A DNA stretch of 64,000 bases, taken from positions 186,001 to 250,000 of the forward strand of contig NZ_CP108054.1 in NCBI RefSeq assembly GCF_036173125.1, given 5' to 3'. Below, piece after piece: positions 42,545 through 51,065 of this stretch; within the stretch, counting starts at the first letter, position 1, and each line of letters opens with the position of its first letter. Below the pieces are notes generated by a model, which had not been told where the DNA came from, did not search any database, and saw only the letters and a list, made by a program, of their open reading frames with translations. Both the position numbers and the translations under genes were made by a program. Origin of the DNA: Streptomyces sp. NBC_00286 (lineage in GTDB: Bacteria > Actinomycetota > Actinomycetes > Streptomycetales > Streptomycetaceae).

Positions 42545-43429
42545 TCACGGCGTAGTGAGGATGACCGAGCGGGTGAGGTGGCGCGGCTGGTCGGGGTCGA
42601 GGCCGCAGGCCGCGGCGACGGCCACGGCGAGTCGCTGGGCTCGGACGAGTTCGGCGAGCGGGTCGAGGCCACCCTCGACCCACAACCCGCCCGTGGCCCG
42701 CACCTGTTCGGCCAGACCGTCCGGCGCCTCGCCGAGCATCCAGGTCGCGGTTCCGGCGGAGGTGATGCTGATCGGGCCGTGCCGGTACTCCATCGCCGGG
42801 TAGGCCTCGGTCCAGGCCAGGGCGGCCTCGCGCATCTTGAGCCCGGCCTCGTTCGCGAGCCCCACGCTCCAGCCGCGGCCCAGGAACGTGAACTGCGCGC
42901 AGTCGACGAGCCCTTCGGGCAGCGGCACCGACAGCGCGGTGCGGGCATCGGCGACGACGGACTCGGTGTGCAGGCCGAAGTGGGTCCGCAGCAGCGTGAG
43001 CGCGGTGGTGGCGAACCGGGTCTGCACCACGGACCGTTCGTCGGCGAAGTCGAGGACGATCACGTCATCCGCCGCCTCCATCACGGGAGTTCGCGGATCC
43101 GCGGTGATGGCGGCCGTGCGCGTACGCCCCTTCAGCCGGCCGAGCAGGTCGAGCACCTCGGTGGTGGTGCCGGAGCGGGTGAGGGCGAGGACGCGGTCGT
43201 ACGTCCGCCCGTACGGGAACTCGGAGGCGGCGAAGGCGTCCGTCTCGCCCTGGCCCGCCTGCTCGCGCAGCGCCGCGGCCGCCTGCCCCATGAACCACGA
43301 GGTACCGCACCCCACGATCGCGACCCGCTCCCCCGCGGCGGGCAGCACGGCCGCGTGCTCCGCGGCCCGCTCGGCGGCCCGGACCCAGCACTCGGGCTGG
43401 CTGTTCAGCTCGTTCTCGACATGGCTCAT
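42545..43429 (-). CDS. SIS-domain sugar isomerase/deaminase, AgaS-like
   Basis: Two-SIS-domain protein (294 aa), the fold of GlmS isomerase and AgaS. First SIS loop: RVAIVGCGTSWFMGQAAAAL; the phosphosugar loop is LALTRSGTTTEVLDLLG. The second domain has TFLGRGWSVGLANEAGLKMR and AMEYRHGPISITSAG, typical of AgaS/FrlB. AgaS converts galactosamine 6-phosphate to tagatose 6-phosphate, and the adjacent aldolase would finish the path after phosphorylation by a kinase not seen here. The ATG at 43429 (MSHVENELNSQPECW) with GGGGAGA upstream was chosen; a start at 43468 is also possible. Confidence 0.85.
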   Translation of the reverse strand: MSHVENELNSQPECWVRAAERAAEHAAVLPAAGERVAIVGCGTSWFMGQAAAALREQAGQGETDAFAASEFPYGRTYDRVLALTRSGTTTEVLDLLGRLKGRTRTAAITADPRTPVMEAADDVIVLDFADERSVVQTRFATTALTLLRTHFGLHTESVVADARTALSVPLPEGLVDCAQFTFLGRGWSVGLANEAGLKMREAALAWTEAYPAMEYRHGPISITSAGTATWMLGEAPDGLAEQVRATGGLWVEGGLDPLAELVRAQRLAVAVAAACGLDPDQPRHLTRSVILTTP

Positions 43430-43645
43430 GCCGTGCTCTCCCCGGATGGCCGAATGGCTGGCTGACATGGGTCCATCGTCGCGCACTGTTCGGGGACGGG
43501 CGGGCTGAGTGTTCTCGCGGGAGAGGCCGTGACCTGCCGCCTGCAGTGCGAGCACGCCGGCACCCCATATTGGTCGAGCGTCCAAGACAGGGCGCTAGCA
43601 TCGTCGTACGCATCCACTCTCAAAGCTTGAAGGAGCGGCGACCGT

Positions 43646-44242
43646 ATGGCTCGTATGGCAGCGAAGGACCGGCGGGAAGAGCTGATCGCCGCGGCGATCC
43701 GGGTCATGGTCCGCGACGGCGTCACCAAGGCCACGACACGCGCCATCGTGGGCGAAGCGGACATGCCGCTCGGTGTCTTCCACTACTGCTTCAACTCGCG
43801 CGAGGAGCTTCTGCAGGAGGTCATCACGCGCCTCACGGACAGCAGTGTCGCCAAGGCCAGGGACGTGTTCGCGGCGGAGGACGACGACCTCGGCGCTCGC
43901 GTCACCAAGACGCTGTTCACCTTCTGGGAGGGTGTGGAGCTCAGCCCGGGAGAGCACCAGGTGGGGTACGAACTCACCCACTACGCCCTGCGCCAGGCCG
44001 GGTTCGAGGAACTGGCCCGCCGGCAGTACGACCACTACCTGGAGGTCCACCAGGAGTTTCTGGTGGCGGCCGCCGAGAGCGCGGGGATCCGGTGGACCGT
44101 GCCCCTTCCCGTCCTGGCCCGCTATCTCAACTCGGTGCTGGACGGCGTGACGCTGTGCTGGCTGGCCGACCGCAACAGCGAGCACAGCCGCGAGGTGCTG
44201 CGCCTGGCGGGCGAGCACCTCATGACCCTCGCGGAGCGTTGA
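43646..44242 (+). CDS. TetR family transcriptional regulator
   Basis: Protein of 198 aa. Helix-turn-helix: ELIAAAIRVMVRDGVTKATT then RAIVGEADMPLGVFHYCFNS. The C-terminal half has EGVELSPGEHQVGYELTHYA and a conserved-looking LARYLNSVLDGVTLCWLADR close. A TAGCAT -10 box lies at 43596-43601 and a GAAGGAG site precedes ATG 43646. The D-threonine-aldolase-like and lactone oxidase genes follow in the same direction. TetR beside these two enzymes is an arrangement I recall in streptomycetes, which argues for it controlling them. The inducer is unknown. Confidence 0.92.
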   Translation: MARMAAKDRREELIAAAIRVMVRDGVTKATTRAIVGEADMPLGVFHYCFNSREELLQEVITRLTDSSVAKARDVFAAEDDDLGARVTKTLFTFWEGVELSPGEHQVGYELTHYALRQAGFEELARRQYDHYLEVHQEFLVAAAESAGIRWTVPLPVLARYLNSVLDGVTLCWLADRNSEHSREVLRLAGEHLMTLAER

Positions 44243-44351
44243 CTTCGGCTGGCCGGGAGTGAGATGGTCGCCCGTACGAGTCAAGCGTCTTGTACGAGTG
44301 ACCAACTCAGCCCGGGCAACCTAAGCCCCGCGCCAGCAGGGAGCCTCTGCA

Positions 44352-45584
44352 ATGCAACAGACGGCATCGGCCGCCTCCGCCCTGGTCCCTCTGAACGAGG
44401 TCCGGATGGCCCAACTCGACCGCGCCACCAAGCACTTGGATCCGCCGTTCGCCGTGGTGGACCTGGACGCCTTCGACGCCAACGCCGCCGATCTGGCACA
44501 CCGGACCGGCTCACGCGCCACCATCCGGCTGGCCAGCAAGTCGGTCCGCAGCCGCCATCTGATAGCGCGTGCGCTCGAGCGGGAGGGCTACCGCGGCATT
44601 CTGGCGTTCACCCTGCCCGAAGCCCTGTGGCTGGCTCGGGAGCACGAAGACGTGGTCATCGGCTATCCGACCACGGACCGCACCGCATTGCGGCAACTGG
44701 CGAAGGACGAGCGCGCGGCCTCACGCATCACACTCATGGTCGACTCCGTCAGCCAACTCGACTTCATGGACGACGTGTTGGGCTCGGTCCGACCGGACCT
44801 CCGCCTCTGCATCGACCTGGACGCCTCGCTGGAACTGGCCGGCGGACGCATCCACCTGGGCCCATACCGCTCCCCCGTGCACACCCCGGGACAGGCCGCG
44901 GAACTCGCCCGCGCGATCGTGGGCCGTCCCGGATTCCACCTCGCCGGGGTCATGTCCTACGAGGGCCAGATCGCCGGTCTCGGCGACAACCAGCCGGGGT
45001 CGCCCCTGAAGCGTGCCGCGCTCCGCGCCATGCAGCGCTTCTCGGCCCGGGAGCTGGCCGAACGGCGGGCAGCCACCATCGCCGCCGTCGAGGCCATACA
45101 GCCGCTGGAGTTCGTCAACGGCGGCGGCACCGGCTCCATCGAACAGACCGCGGCAGAGCAGGTGATCACCGAGGTCGGTGCGGGATCAGGTCTCTACGGG
45201 CCCGGACTGTTCGACTTCTACCGGCACTTCCGCCCGCGGCCCGCCGCCTTCTTCGTCATGCCGGTCGTACGCCGCCCTTCCCACCGGATCGCCACCGTCC
45301 TCGGCGGCGGCTGGGTCGCCTCCGGCCCGCACGGCAAGGACCGGCTGCCCACCCTGAGCTGGCCCCGGGGCCTGCGGATGAACCCCCTGGAGGGCGCGGG
45401 CGAGGTCCAGACACCGGTACTCGGCAAGGCCGCGTACGGACTGCGGCTCGGTGACCATGTGTGGTTCCGGCACGCCAAGGCGGGCGAGCTGTGCGAGCGC
45501 GTGAACACGCTCCAGCTGGTGGCGGGCGGGCAGGTCGTCGACCAGGTCCCGACGTACCGCGGTGAGGGACACGCCTTCCTCTGA
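44352..45584 (+). CDS. D-threonine aldolase / alanine racemase-type PLP enzyme
   Basis: Fold-type III PLP enzyme (410 aa), the alanine racemase barrel plus a D-serine/D-threonine dehydratase-like second domain. The PLP lysine lies in ATIRLASKSVRSRHLIARAL. Barrel motifs include PFAVVDLDAFDANAADLA, RLCIDLDASLELAGGRIHLG, and FHLAGVMSYEGQIAGLGD, then FVNGGGTGSIEQTAAEQVIT, which is the phosphate-binding end. Members split D-threonine to glycine and acetaldehyde or deaminate D-serine; the true substrate is open. ATG 44352 has GGGAG eight bases upstream. It forms an operon with the downstream oxidase, with 55 bases between. Confidence 0.85.
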   Translation: MQQTASAASALVPLNEVRMAQLDRATKHLDPPFAVVDLDAFDANAADLAHRTGSRATIRLASKSVRSRHLIARALEREGYRGILAFTLPEALWLAREHEDVVIGYPTTDRTALRQLAKDERAASRITLMVDSVSQLDFMDDVLGSVRPDLRLCIDLDASLELAGGRIHLGPYRSPVHTPGQAAELARAIVGRPGFHLAGVMSYEGQIAGLGDNQPGSPLKRAALRAMQRFSARELAERRAATIAAVEAIQPLEFVNGGGTGSIEQTAAEQVITEVGAGSGLYGPGLFDFYRHFRPRPAAFFVMPVVRRPSHRIATVLGGGWVASGPHGKDRLPTLSWPRGLRMNPLEGAGEVQTPVLGKAAYGLRLGDHVWFRHAKAGELCERVNTLQLVAGGQVVDQVPTYRGEGHAFL

Positions 45585-45639
45585 CCCGCCAACTCACCCA
45601 ACCTGGCAGCCAGTTACGTAGCAAGCAGGAAGGAAGGTC

Positions 45640-46983
45640 GTGGAGACAACCCGCTACCGTACGCCCCGGGACAAGGCCCCCGAGCGCAGGAGCGTCTGGC
45701 GGAACTGGGACGGGAACGTCACCGTCCGCCCGGCACGCGTCACCGCTCCCGCGTCGGTCCAGGAGCTCCAGGTCGTCGTACGCGAGGCAGCCGAGGACGG
45801 CCTGACGGTGAAGCCCGTCGGCAGCGGCCACTCCTTCACCCCCGCCGCCGCGACCGACGGCGTGCTGATACGACCCGACAACCTCACCGGCATCCGCGCC
45901 ATCGACCACGCGGCCGGCACCGTGACCGTGGCTGCGGGTACCCGGCTCGAGGTGCTGAACCTGGCCCTGGCCCGGGAGGGCCTGTCGCTCACGAACATGG
46001 GTGACATCATGGAGCAGACCGTCTCGGGCGCGATCAGTACCGGCACCCATGGCACGGGCCGCGAGTCGGCCTCGATCGCGGCACAGGTCCGCGGCCTTGA
46101 ACTGGTCACCGCCGACGGCTCCTTGATCACCTGCTCGGAGACGGAGAACCCGGACGTCTTCGCGGCCGCCCGCATCGGACTGGGCGCCTTGGGAGTCGTC
46201 ACCGCGGTCACCTTCGCCGTCGAACCGCTCTTCCTGCTCACGGCGCGCGAAGAACCGATGACCTTCGACCAGGCCACCGCCACCTTCGACGAACTCCACG
46301 CGGAGAACGAGCACTTCGAGTTCTACTGGTTCCCGCACACCGGCAACTGCAACACCAAGCGCAACAACCGCAGCGCGGGCCCGCCCGCCCCGGTGGGTCG
46401 GCTCAGCGGCTGGTTCGAGGACGAGTTCCTCTCCAACGGCGTCTACCAGGTGGCCAATTCGCTGGGCCGTGCCGTGCCCGCGACGATCCCGGCGATCGCG
46501 AAGATTTCCAGCCGGGCCCTTTCGGCTCGTACGTACACGGAAATCCCGTACAAGGTCTTCACCTCGCCGCGCCGGGTGCGCTTCACGGAGATGGAGTACG
46601 CCGTCCCGCGCGAGGCCCTGGTGGAGGCCCTGCGCGAACTGAAGGCCATGGTCGACCGCTCGGACCTGCGGATCAGTTTCCCCGTGGAGGTCCGCACGGC
46701 ACCCGCGGACGACATCACGCTCTCCACGGCGTCCGGCCGCGAGAGCGCCTACATCGCCGTCCACGTGTACCGGGGCACGCCGTACGACCAGTACTTCTCG
46801 GCCGCGGAACGCATCTTCACCGCCCACGACGGCCGCCCGCACTGGGGCAAGCTGCATACGCGGGACGCCGGCTACTTCGCCGAGGCGTACCCGCGCTTCG
46901 CGGAGTTCACGGCCCTGCGCGACCGCCTCGATCCCGACCGGCGGTTCGGCAATGCCTACCTGCGCCGGGTGCTGGGCGACTGA
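45640..46983 (+). CDS. FAD-linked D-arabinono-1,4-lactone oxidase
   Basis: Protein of 447 aa in the aldonolactone oxidase group (ALO, gulonolactone oxidase and alditol oxidase). The FAD-binding domain shows LTVKPVGSGHSFTPAAATDG, NMGDIMEQTVSGAISTGTHG and TGRESAS. The C-terminal ALO domain has a conserved HWGKLHTRDAGYFAEAYPRF and RFGNAYLRRVLG. It oxidises a sugar lactone or polyol with release of H2O2. The GTG at 45640 has AGGAAGG before it. It shares an operon with the D-threonine-aldolase-like gene under the TetR regulator; how the two activities connect is unclear. Confidence 0.9.
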   Translation: METTRYRTPRDKAPERRSVWRNWDGNVTVRPARVTAPASVQELQVVVREAAEDGLTVKPVGSGHSFTPAAATDGVLIRPDNLTGIRAIDHAAGTVTVAAGTRLEVLNLALAREGLSLTNMGDIMEQTVSGAISTGTHGTGRESASIAAQVRGLELVTADGSLITCSETENPDVFAAARIGLGALGVVTAVTFAVEPLFLLTAREEPMTFDQATATFDELHAENEHFEFYWFPHTGNCNTKRNNRSAGPPAPVGRLSGWFEDEFLSNGVYQVANSLGRAVPATIPAIAKISSRALSARTYTEIPYKVFTSPRRVRFTEMEYAVPREALVEALRELKAMVDRSDLRISFPVEVRTAPADDITLSTASGRESAYIAVHVYRGTPYDQYFSAAERIFTAHDGRPHWGKLHTRDAGYFAEAYPRFAEFTALRDRLDPDRRFGNAYLRRVLGD

Positions 46984-47052
46984 TGCGGTGACACGGGTCG
47001 ACGGGGCGGGGCCGCCCGCCGCTGCCGGGGTTCTGTGGGGCAGGATGGCCCC

Positions 47053-47370
47053 ATGAGCATCGTCAAGATCAACGTCCTCACCGTGCCGGCCGAGCAGCGC
47101 GAGACTCTGGAGAAGCGGTTCGCCTCGCGGGCCGGGCTCGTCGAGAGTGCCGACGGGTTCGAGTGGTTCGAGCTTCTCCGCCCGGTCGACGGCACGGACA
47201 ACTACCTCGTCTACACCCGGTGGCGTGACGAGGAGTCGTTCCAGGCCTGGATGGAGGGTTCGATGAAGGAAGCGCACCAGGGCGGGAGCGACCGTCCCAA
47301 GCCGGCTGCCTCCGGGTCGACCGTGTGGACCATGGAGGTCCTGCAGCAGGCTGAACCGAAGGCCGGCTGA
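47053..47370 (+). CDS. Antibiotic biosynthesis monooxygenase (ABM) domain protein
   Basis: Protein of 105 aa with a dimeric ferredoxin-like fold. It starts MSIVKINVLTVPAEQRETLE. Typical ABM segments follow: FASRAGLVESADGFEWFELL, DNYLVYTRWRDEESFQAWME and SMKEAHQGG. This subgroup also includes haem-degrading IsdG/HmoB-like proteins; the conserved WFELLRP and TRWRDEESFQAW pattern fits those mycobacterial and streptomycete homologues too. ATG 47053 with a CAGGAT -10 box six bases earlier suggests a leaderless message. A bidirectional terminator follows at 47387-47417. Confidence 0.87.
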   Translation: MSIVKINVLTVPAEQRETLEKRFASRAGLVESADGFEWFELLRPVDGTDNYLVYTRWRDEESFQAWMEGSMKEAHQGGSDRPKPAASGSTVWTMEVLQQAEPKAG

Positions 47371-47386
47371 CCGTTTTCCCGGCGAC

Positions 47387-47417
47387 GTGCTTGGGAGCGG
47401 AGGCCGCTCCCAAGCAC
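47387..47417. terminator. Bidirectional hairpin terminator
   Basis: GTGCTTGGGAGCGG (47387-47400) pairs perfectly with CCGCTCCCAAGCAC (47404-47417) around an AGG loop. It lies in the 69-base gap between two genes that face each other and should serve both. Confidence 0.85.
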
Positions 47418-47439
47418 CGGCCTCTTGGGCCACGTACCG

Positions 47440-48084
47440 TCACAGACCGTCGCGGACCATGGCGGCGACGATGTGGACGTGCCGGTCGGCCGCCGTGTTC
47501 GAGAACTCGTTCTCGTAGTTCAGTCCGTACGGCCAGAAGTGGCCGCCGCCGGTGGACAGTTTGGCGCCCGAACCGTCGTACTGCCTGACCAGTGCCGTGG
47601 CCTGCGCGCCGGTCCAGGTGCCGCTGCCGGCGAGACGGGACCAGCCCGAGCTCGTCCCCACGCCGATGGTGTGGGCGATCTCGTGCAGGGCGGTCCGCTG
47701 GGTCATGTAGCTGCGGTTGCTGCCGAAGCGGATGGTTCCGTTGATGTTGCCGTCGGCGGTGGGCACGCCCGGCTCGTAGCGGACCCTGATGTTCTTGCCG
47801 AGGTCGCTGAGGTTGTTGTAGCGGGCCACCGCGGCGTTCATGGCGGCCGTGATGCGGTTGTAGGCGTCCTGCTGGTCCGCGGTGGGGTTGCTCGCCCGCT
47901 CGAGGCTCCAGGTCATGCCGGCCGCCGCCACCCGTTCCTGCGTGGGTGCCGGTGCGGCTTGCGGGGCGGCCTGCGCGACGCCGGGCCCGGCCAGCATGGC
48001 GGCTGCCAGCGCGGCCACGGCCAGCTTGTTGCGCCGGGGTATGGATGGTCTCTTGGTGAGCACCAGTGTCCGTCTGCGGCTCAT
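47440..48084 (-). CDS. Secreted HEXXH zincin-like protein
   Basis: Protein of 214 aa with a clear Sec signal peptide (RNKLAVAALAAAMLAGPGVAQA, cut near residue 39). The mature part has MTWSLERASNPTADQQDAYN, a strand region INGTIRFGSN and the zinc motif ALHEIAHTIGVG (His134, Glu135, His138). A later GGHFWPYGLNYENEF and the C-terminal DRHVHIVAAM could supply a third ligand. The family resembles small extracellular proteins often attached to carbohydrate-binding modules, and a pectate lyase follows upstream on the same strand. Whether it is an active peptidase is unproven. ATG start at 48084. Confidence 0.72.
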   Translation of the reverse strand: MSRRRTLVLTKRPSIPRRNKLAVAALAAAMLAGPGVAQAAPQAAPAPTQERVAAAGMTWSLERASNPTADQQDAYNRITAAMNAAVARYNNLSDLGKNIRVRYEPGVPTADGNINGTIRFGSNRSYMTQRTALHEIAHTIGVGTSSGWSRLAGSGTWTGAQATALVRQYDGSGAKLSTGGGHFWPYGLNYENEFSNTAADRHVHIVAAMVRDGL

Positions 48085-48189
48085 GGAAGGGTCCTCCTGT
48101 GGGGGTGAGCCGTCGCTGTGGGGCTGACGGCGGATCAGTCCGTCCGTCTCGCTGCGGACGGAATGTCGTGGGGTGGCGAGCTCAGGCGC

Positions 48190-49245
48190 TCAGCCACCGG
48201 TCTTTCCGACGCCCGCCCCGGCCCGTACCAGCGAGGGAACGTCGGCAGCGGGGTCCAGCGCGTACGAGTAGTAGGTGCGCGGTTCGATCACGGTGCCGTT
48301 GGTCTCGCACGTACCGGAGCCGGTGAAGGTGTTGTTGCGCTGGACCAGTCGGCCCGGGCCCGACTCGTCGTATCCGCTCGCGGAGTAGCAGGGGTACTCG
48401 ACGCCTTCGAAGTGGTTGCCCTCGACCAGCACGCCCGCGTTCATGGTCGACGCGACGCCGTAGATGGCGTTGCCCTTGTAGTAGTTGTTGTAGACGTGCA
48501 CGGGTTCGCCGAACCGCACGCGCGGATGCCGCTGACGTGAGCCGTCGAAGAAATTGTGGTGGATGGAGACCTTCAACTTGCCTGTGTCCTGGCCGCCGTT
48601 GCTGTCGGAGTGGCCGAGCAGCATGCTCTTGTCGGTTTTGTTGAACCGGTTCCACGACACGGTGACGTACTCGGAGCCGCGAACGATGTCGATCGCCCCG
48701 TCGACGGCCCCGACGAACTCGTTGTGGTCGATCCAGATGTGGTGGGACTCCTGGCCGACGTTGACGGCGTCGTCCTCGGCGTTGGTGAACTTGATGTTCC
48801 GCACGATGACGTTGTGCGAGCGGTAGAAGTCCAGGCCACCGCCGTTGATGACGGCTGACGAACCGACTCCGACGATGGTCTTGTTCGGGCGCACGCCCTG
48901 CTTGCTGGTGATGTCGATGGTGCCCTGAACCTGGATGACCAGCGGACCGGTCGTGTCGATGTACTCCAGGAACTGCTTTGTGCTGGTGGCGGTGACGGTC
49001 GGGCCGCCGGCGCCGCCGGTGGTGCCGTTCTGGCCGAGTGTGTTGACCGCGGCGAAGCCGGTGGGCGGGGTCTCAGCCACTGGCGTCGACGTCTGCGCGG
49101 TGGCACTGCCGCTGCCTGCGGGCATCATGGTCGCGCCGAGCAACAGGGCGAGAGCGAGAGCGGGGACGCCGCGTGCGGTGCCTAACTGGCGCTTCCATGC
49201 GGGCGTCTTCGGGAACGACGCCGTCTTGCGGTTCCTCGAGTGCAT
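48190..49245 (-). CDS. Secreted pectate lyase, PL1
   Basis: Parallel beta-helix enzyme (351 aa) cutting polygalacturonate by beta-elimination with Ca2+. The signal peptide is at about 25-51 (ALALALLLGATMMPAGSGSA). The PL1 signatures are KTIVGVGSSAVINGGGLDFY, the NEFVGAVDG Ca2+/substrate segment preceded by SHHIWIDH, and the catalytic Arg region SIHHNFFDGSRQRHPRVRFG. The gene has a palindromic operator (GAAAGCGCTTTC at 49323) in its promoter, so it is likely repressed by a LacI-family protein and induced by plant polysaccharide. ATG start at 49245. The preceding secreted HEXXH protein gene (47440-48084) follows it on the same strand. Confidence 0.95.
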   Translation of the reverse strand: MHSRNRKTASFPKTPAWKRQLGTARGVPALALALLLGATMMPAGSGSATAQTSTPVAETPPTGFAAVNTLGQNGTTGGAGGPTVTATSTKQFLEYIDTTGPLVIQVQGTIDITSKQGVRPNKTIVGVGSSAVINGGGLDFYRSHNVIVRNIKFTNAEDDAVNVGQESHHIWIDHNEFVGAVDGAIDIVRGSEYVTVSWNRFNKTDKSMLLGHSDSNGGQDTGKLKVSIHHNFFDGSRQRHPRVRFGEPVHVYNNYYKGNAIYGVASTMNAGVLVEGNHFEGVEYPCYSASGYDESGPGRLVQRNNTFTGSGTCETNGTVIEPRTYYSYALDPAADVPSLVRAGAGVGKTGG

Positions 49246-49322
49246 GTCGGCACTCTCCCGTCAGGAGATGCACCCCGCGCTTCGGGTGCGCGGAGGCGTA
49301 AATGCAGAGGCTCGAGCAGAGA

Positions 49323-49334
49323 GAAAGCGCTTTC
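49323..49334. promoter_or_regulatory. LacI-type operator GAAAGCGCTTTC before the pectate lyase gene
   Basis: A perfect 12-bp palindrome with central CG, flanked by A/C (AGAAAGCGCTTTCC), lies 78 bases upstream of the start. LacI-family regulators recognise exactly such sites. The LacI gene at 2144 or another one could act here. Confidence 0.72.
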
Positions 49335-49430
49335 CAAGATTTCGTGAATGCTAATCAGGTGTTTTGAGCATGTCAACTGATCGGCGGAGCCATGTCAGGC
49401 TGTGCGGAGCCGGGCACAGGCGGCGGGGCA

Positions 49431-49865
49431 TCACGGTGCCCCCGGGGCTCGCCTCCCGGGCATCGCAACGGGGCGGGACGCGGCGGCCTTGAGGAGGCGG
49501 CGGAATGTGGGGCATTCCATGTGGCTCGGAGCGGGGCAGTCAGCGGCGTGCCGCAGGGAGTCGCGCAGGACGCCCAGTTCGCGGATCTTCCTGTCCAGCT
49601 CCTCCGCCTTGGCCGCGAGCATCTGCCGGTCGATACGCGGCTGTCCGTCCGGCGCGAACATGCGCGCGATCTCTTCGAGCGAGAACCCGGCCGTGCGCCC
49701 CAACGCGATCAGCGCCAGGCGCTCCAGTACACCGGGATCGTACTGACGGCGCAGGCCCCGCCTGCCCGACGAGGCGATCAGCCCCTTCTCCTCGTAGAAC
49801 CGCAGCGTCGAGGCGGGCACCCCGGCGCGCTGCGCCACCTCCGCGATGTCCAGTTCCTCCGCCAT
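49431..49865 (-). CDS. MerR family transcriptional regulator
   Basis: Protein of 144 aa. The winged helix reads LDIAEVAQRAGVPASTLRFY then EEKGLIASSGRRGLRRQYDP. The dimerisation helix spans about 85-115 (RIDRQMLAAKAEELDRKIRE) and the C-terminus carries DCPAPSHMECPTFRRLL, two Cys separated by eight residues, not the CxxCxC cluster of SoxR. The sensed signal is unknown; a metal or thiol is possible. The divergent promoter holds a SoxR-box-like palindrome between elements spaced for MerR control. ATG at 49865. Confidence 0.87.
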   Translation of the reverse strand: MAEELDIAEVAQRAGVPASTLRFYEEKGLIASSGRRGLRRQYDPGVLERLALIALGRTAGFSLEEIARMFAPDGQPRIDRQMLAAKAEELDRKIRELGVLRDSLRHAADCPAPSHMECPTFRRLLKAAASRPVAMPGRRAPGAP

Positions 49866-49869
49866 ACCC

Positions 49870-49897
49870 TTGACCTCAAGTCGACTTGAAGTAGCAC
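49870..49897 (+). promoter_or_regulatory. MerR-type promoter with SoxR-box-like palindrome
   Basis: TTGACC (49870-49875) is a -35 box. The palindrome TCAAGTCGACTTGA (49876-49889) sits in the spacer, and TAGCAC or the following bases act as the -10. MerR activators bind just such spacer palindromes to unwind the promoter. It drives the methyltransferase gene at 49940 and overlaps the MerR gene's own promoter. Confidence 0.72.
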
Positions 49898-49939
49898 GCT
49901 TTCACCTCGCCCCGATGTGGACAAGCCCAGGAGACGACC

Positions 49940-50806
49940 ATGGACGCCACGCGCAAGACCGATGACGAACAGGCAGCCCGTTGGAGCGGGCCCGCCGGCA
50001 ACGCCTGGGTCGATGCACAGGCAGTGATGGACGAGCTGCTCAGGCCGTTTGAAGAGCTCCTCGTCGAAGCGATGTCCGTCGGACCCGGAGCTCACGTTCT
50101 CGACGTGGGCTGCGGCACCGGCAGCACCACAGTGACCGTCGCACGACGGCTCGGTCCGGCGGGTCGCTGCGTCGGCGTCGACATTTCCGATCCGATGCTC
50201 AGCGCCGCCCGGGTGCGTGCCGAGGAAGCCGGTACACCGGCGTCGTTCATCCACGCCGACGCAGAGGACCACGCATTCGGCAGCGGCGTTTTCGACGCCG
50301 TCATTTCGCGCTTCGGCGTCATGTTCTTCAACGACTCCGTCCGGGCCTTCTCGAATCTACGGCGCGCCGCGAAGGACGAAGCCGAGCTCCGGTTCATCAC
50401 CTGGCGCGGCCCCGCCGAGAATCCGTTCATGACGACGGCCGAACGCGCCGCGGCACCGTTCCTGCCGGATCTGCCCGCCCGGAAGCCGGACGAGCCGGGG
50501 CAGTTCGCCTTCGCGGACCCGGACCGGATTCACCGCATCCTGACGGAGAGCGGCTGGGCCGGTATCGACATCCGGCCGGTCGACGTGGCCTGCACCCTGC
50601 CCGAGAAAGAGCTGGTCGGCTACTTCACCCGGTTCGGTCCCGTCGGCCTGGCCCTGCGGGAGGGGGACGAGCGGACCCGCGCGCAGGTCGTCGAAACGGT
50701 CCGTGCCGCGTTCGAGACCTATGTGCGGGGCTCGGATGTCTGCTTCACCGCGGCCTGTTGGATGGTGGGCGCCCGGGCTTCTTCCGCGTCGACCGCTCCG
50801 GAGTAG
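49940..50806 (+). CDS. Class I SAM-dependent methyltransferase
   Basis: Protein of 288 aa. The SAM-binding motif I is VLDVGCGTGSTTVTVARRLG, motif II CVGVDISDPMLSAARVRAEE and the following FDAVISRFGVMFFNDSVRAF matches UbiE/COQ5-like small-molecule methyltransferases. An N-terminal helical region starts ARWSGPAGNAWVDAQAVMDE, and the C-terminal part holds DRIHRILTESGWAGIDIRPV. No membrane segment is visible. It is divergent from a MerR gene and starts 43 bases after the predicted promoter, so it is the likely target. The substrate is unknown. ATG 49940. Confidence 0.92.
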   Translation: MDATRKTDDEQAARWSGPAGNAWVDAQAVMDELLRPFEELLVEAMSVGPGAHVLDVGCGTGSTTVTVARRLGPAGRCVGVDISDPMLSAARVRAEEAGTPASFIHADAEDHAFGSGVFDAVISRFGVMFFNDSVRAFSNLRRAAKDEAELRFITWRGPAENPFMTTAERAAAPFLPDLPARKPDEPGQFAFADPDRIHRILTESGWAGIDIRPVDVACTLPEKELVGYFTRFGPVGLALREGDERTRAQVVETVRAAFETYVRGSDVCFTAACWMVGARASSASTAPE

Positions 50807-51065
50807 GGCGCGCGGTCCGATGCTCACCACGGGGTGGGAGGCGTCAGGGTCACTCGCGCTGCACGATCGGGCAGGTGGACTCTTCAGGCCCATCCGGTCC
50901 GTCGGATCCGGTCCCGTCGGGTTCGGTCGCGTCGGGTTCGGTCGCGTCAGTCCCATCGGGTCCGTTCCGGTCGTCGAAACTTTCGTGTTGTCCGGCGCCC
51001 CTTTCGGGGTCGTGGGCGGCTGAAGGATAGTGATGGCGCTGTCTACGGCCTCATGAAGGGACAAG

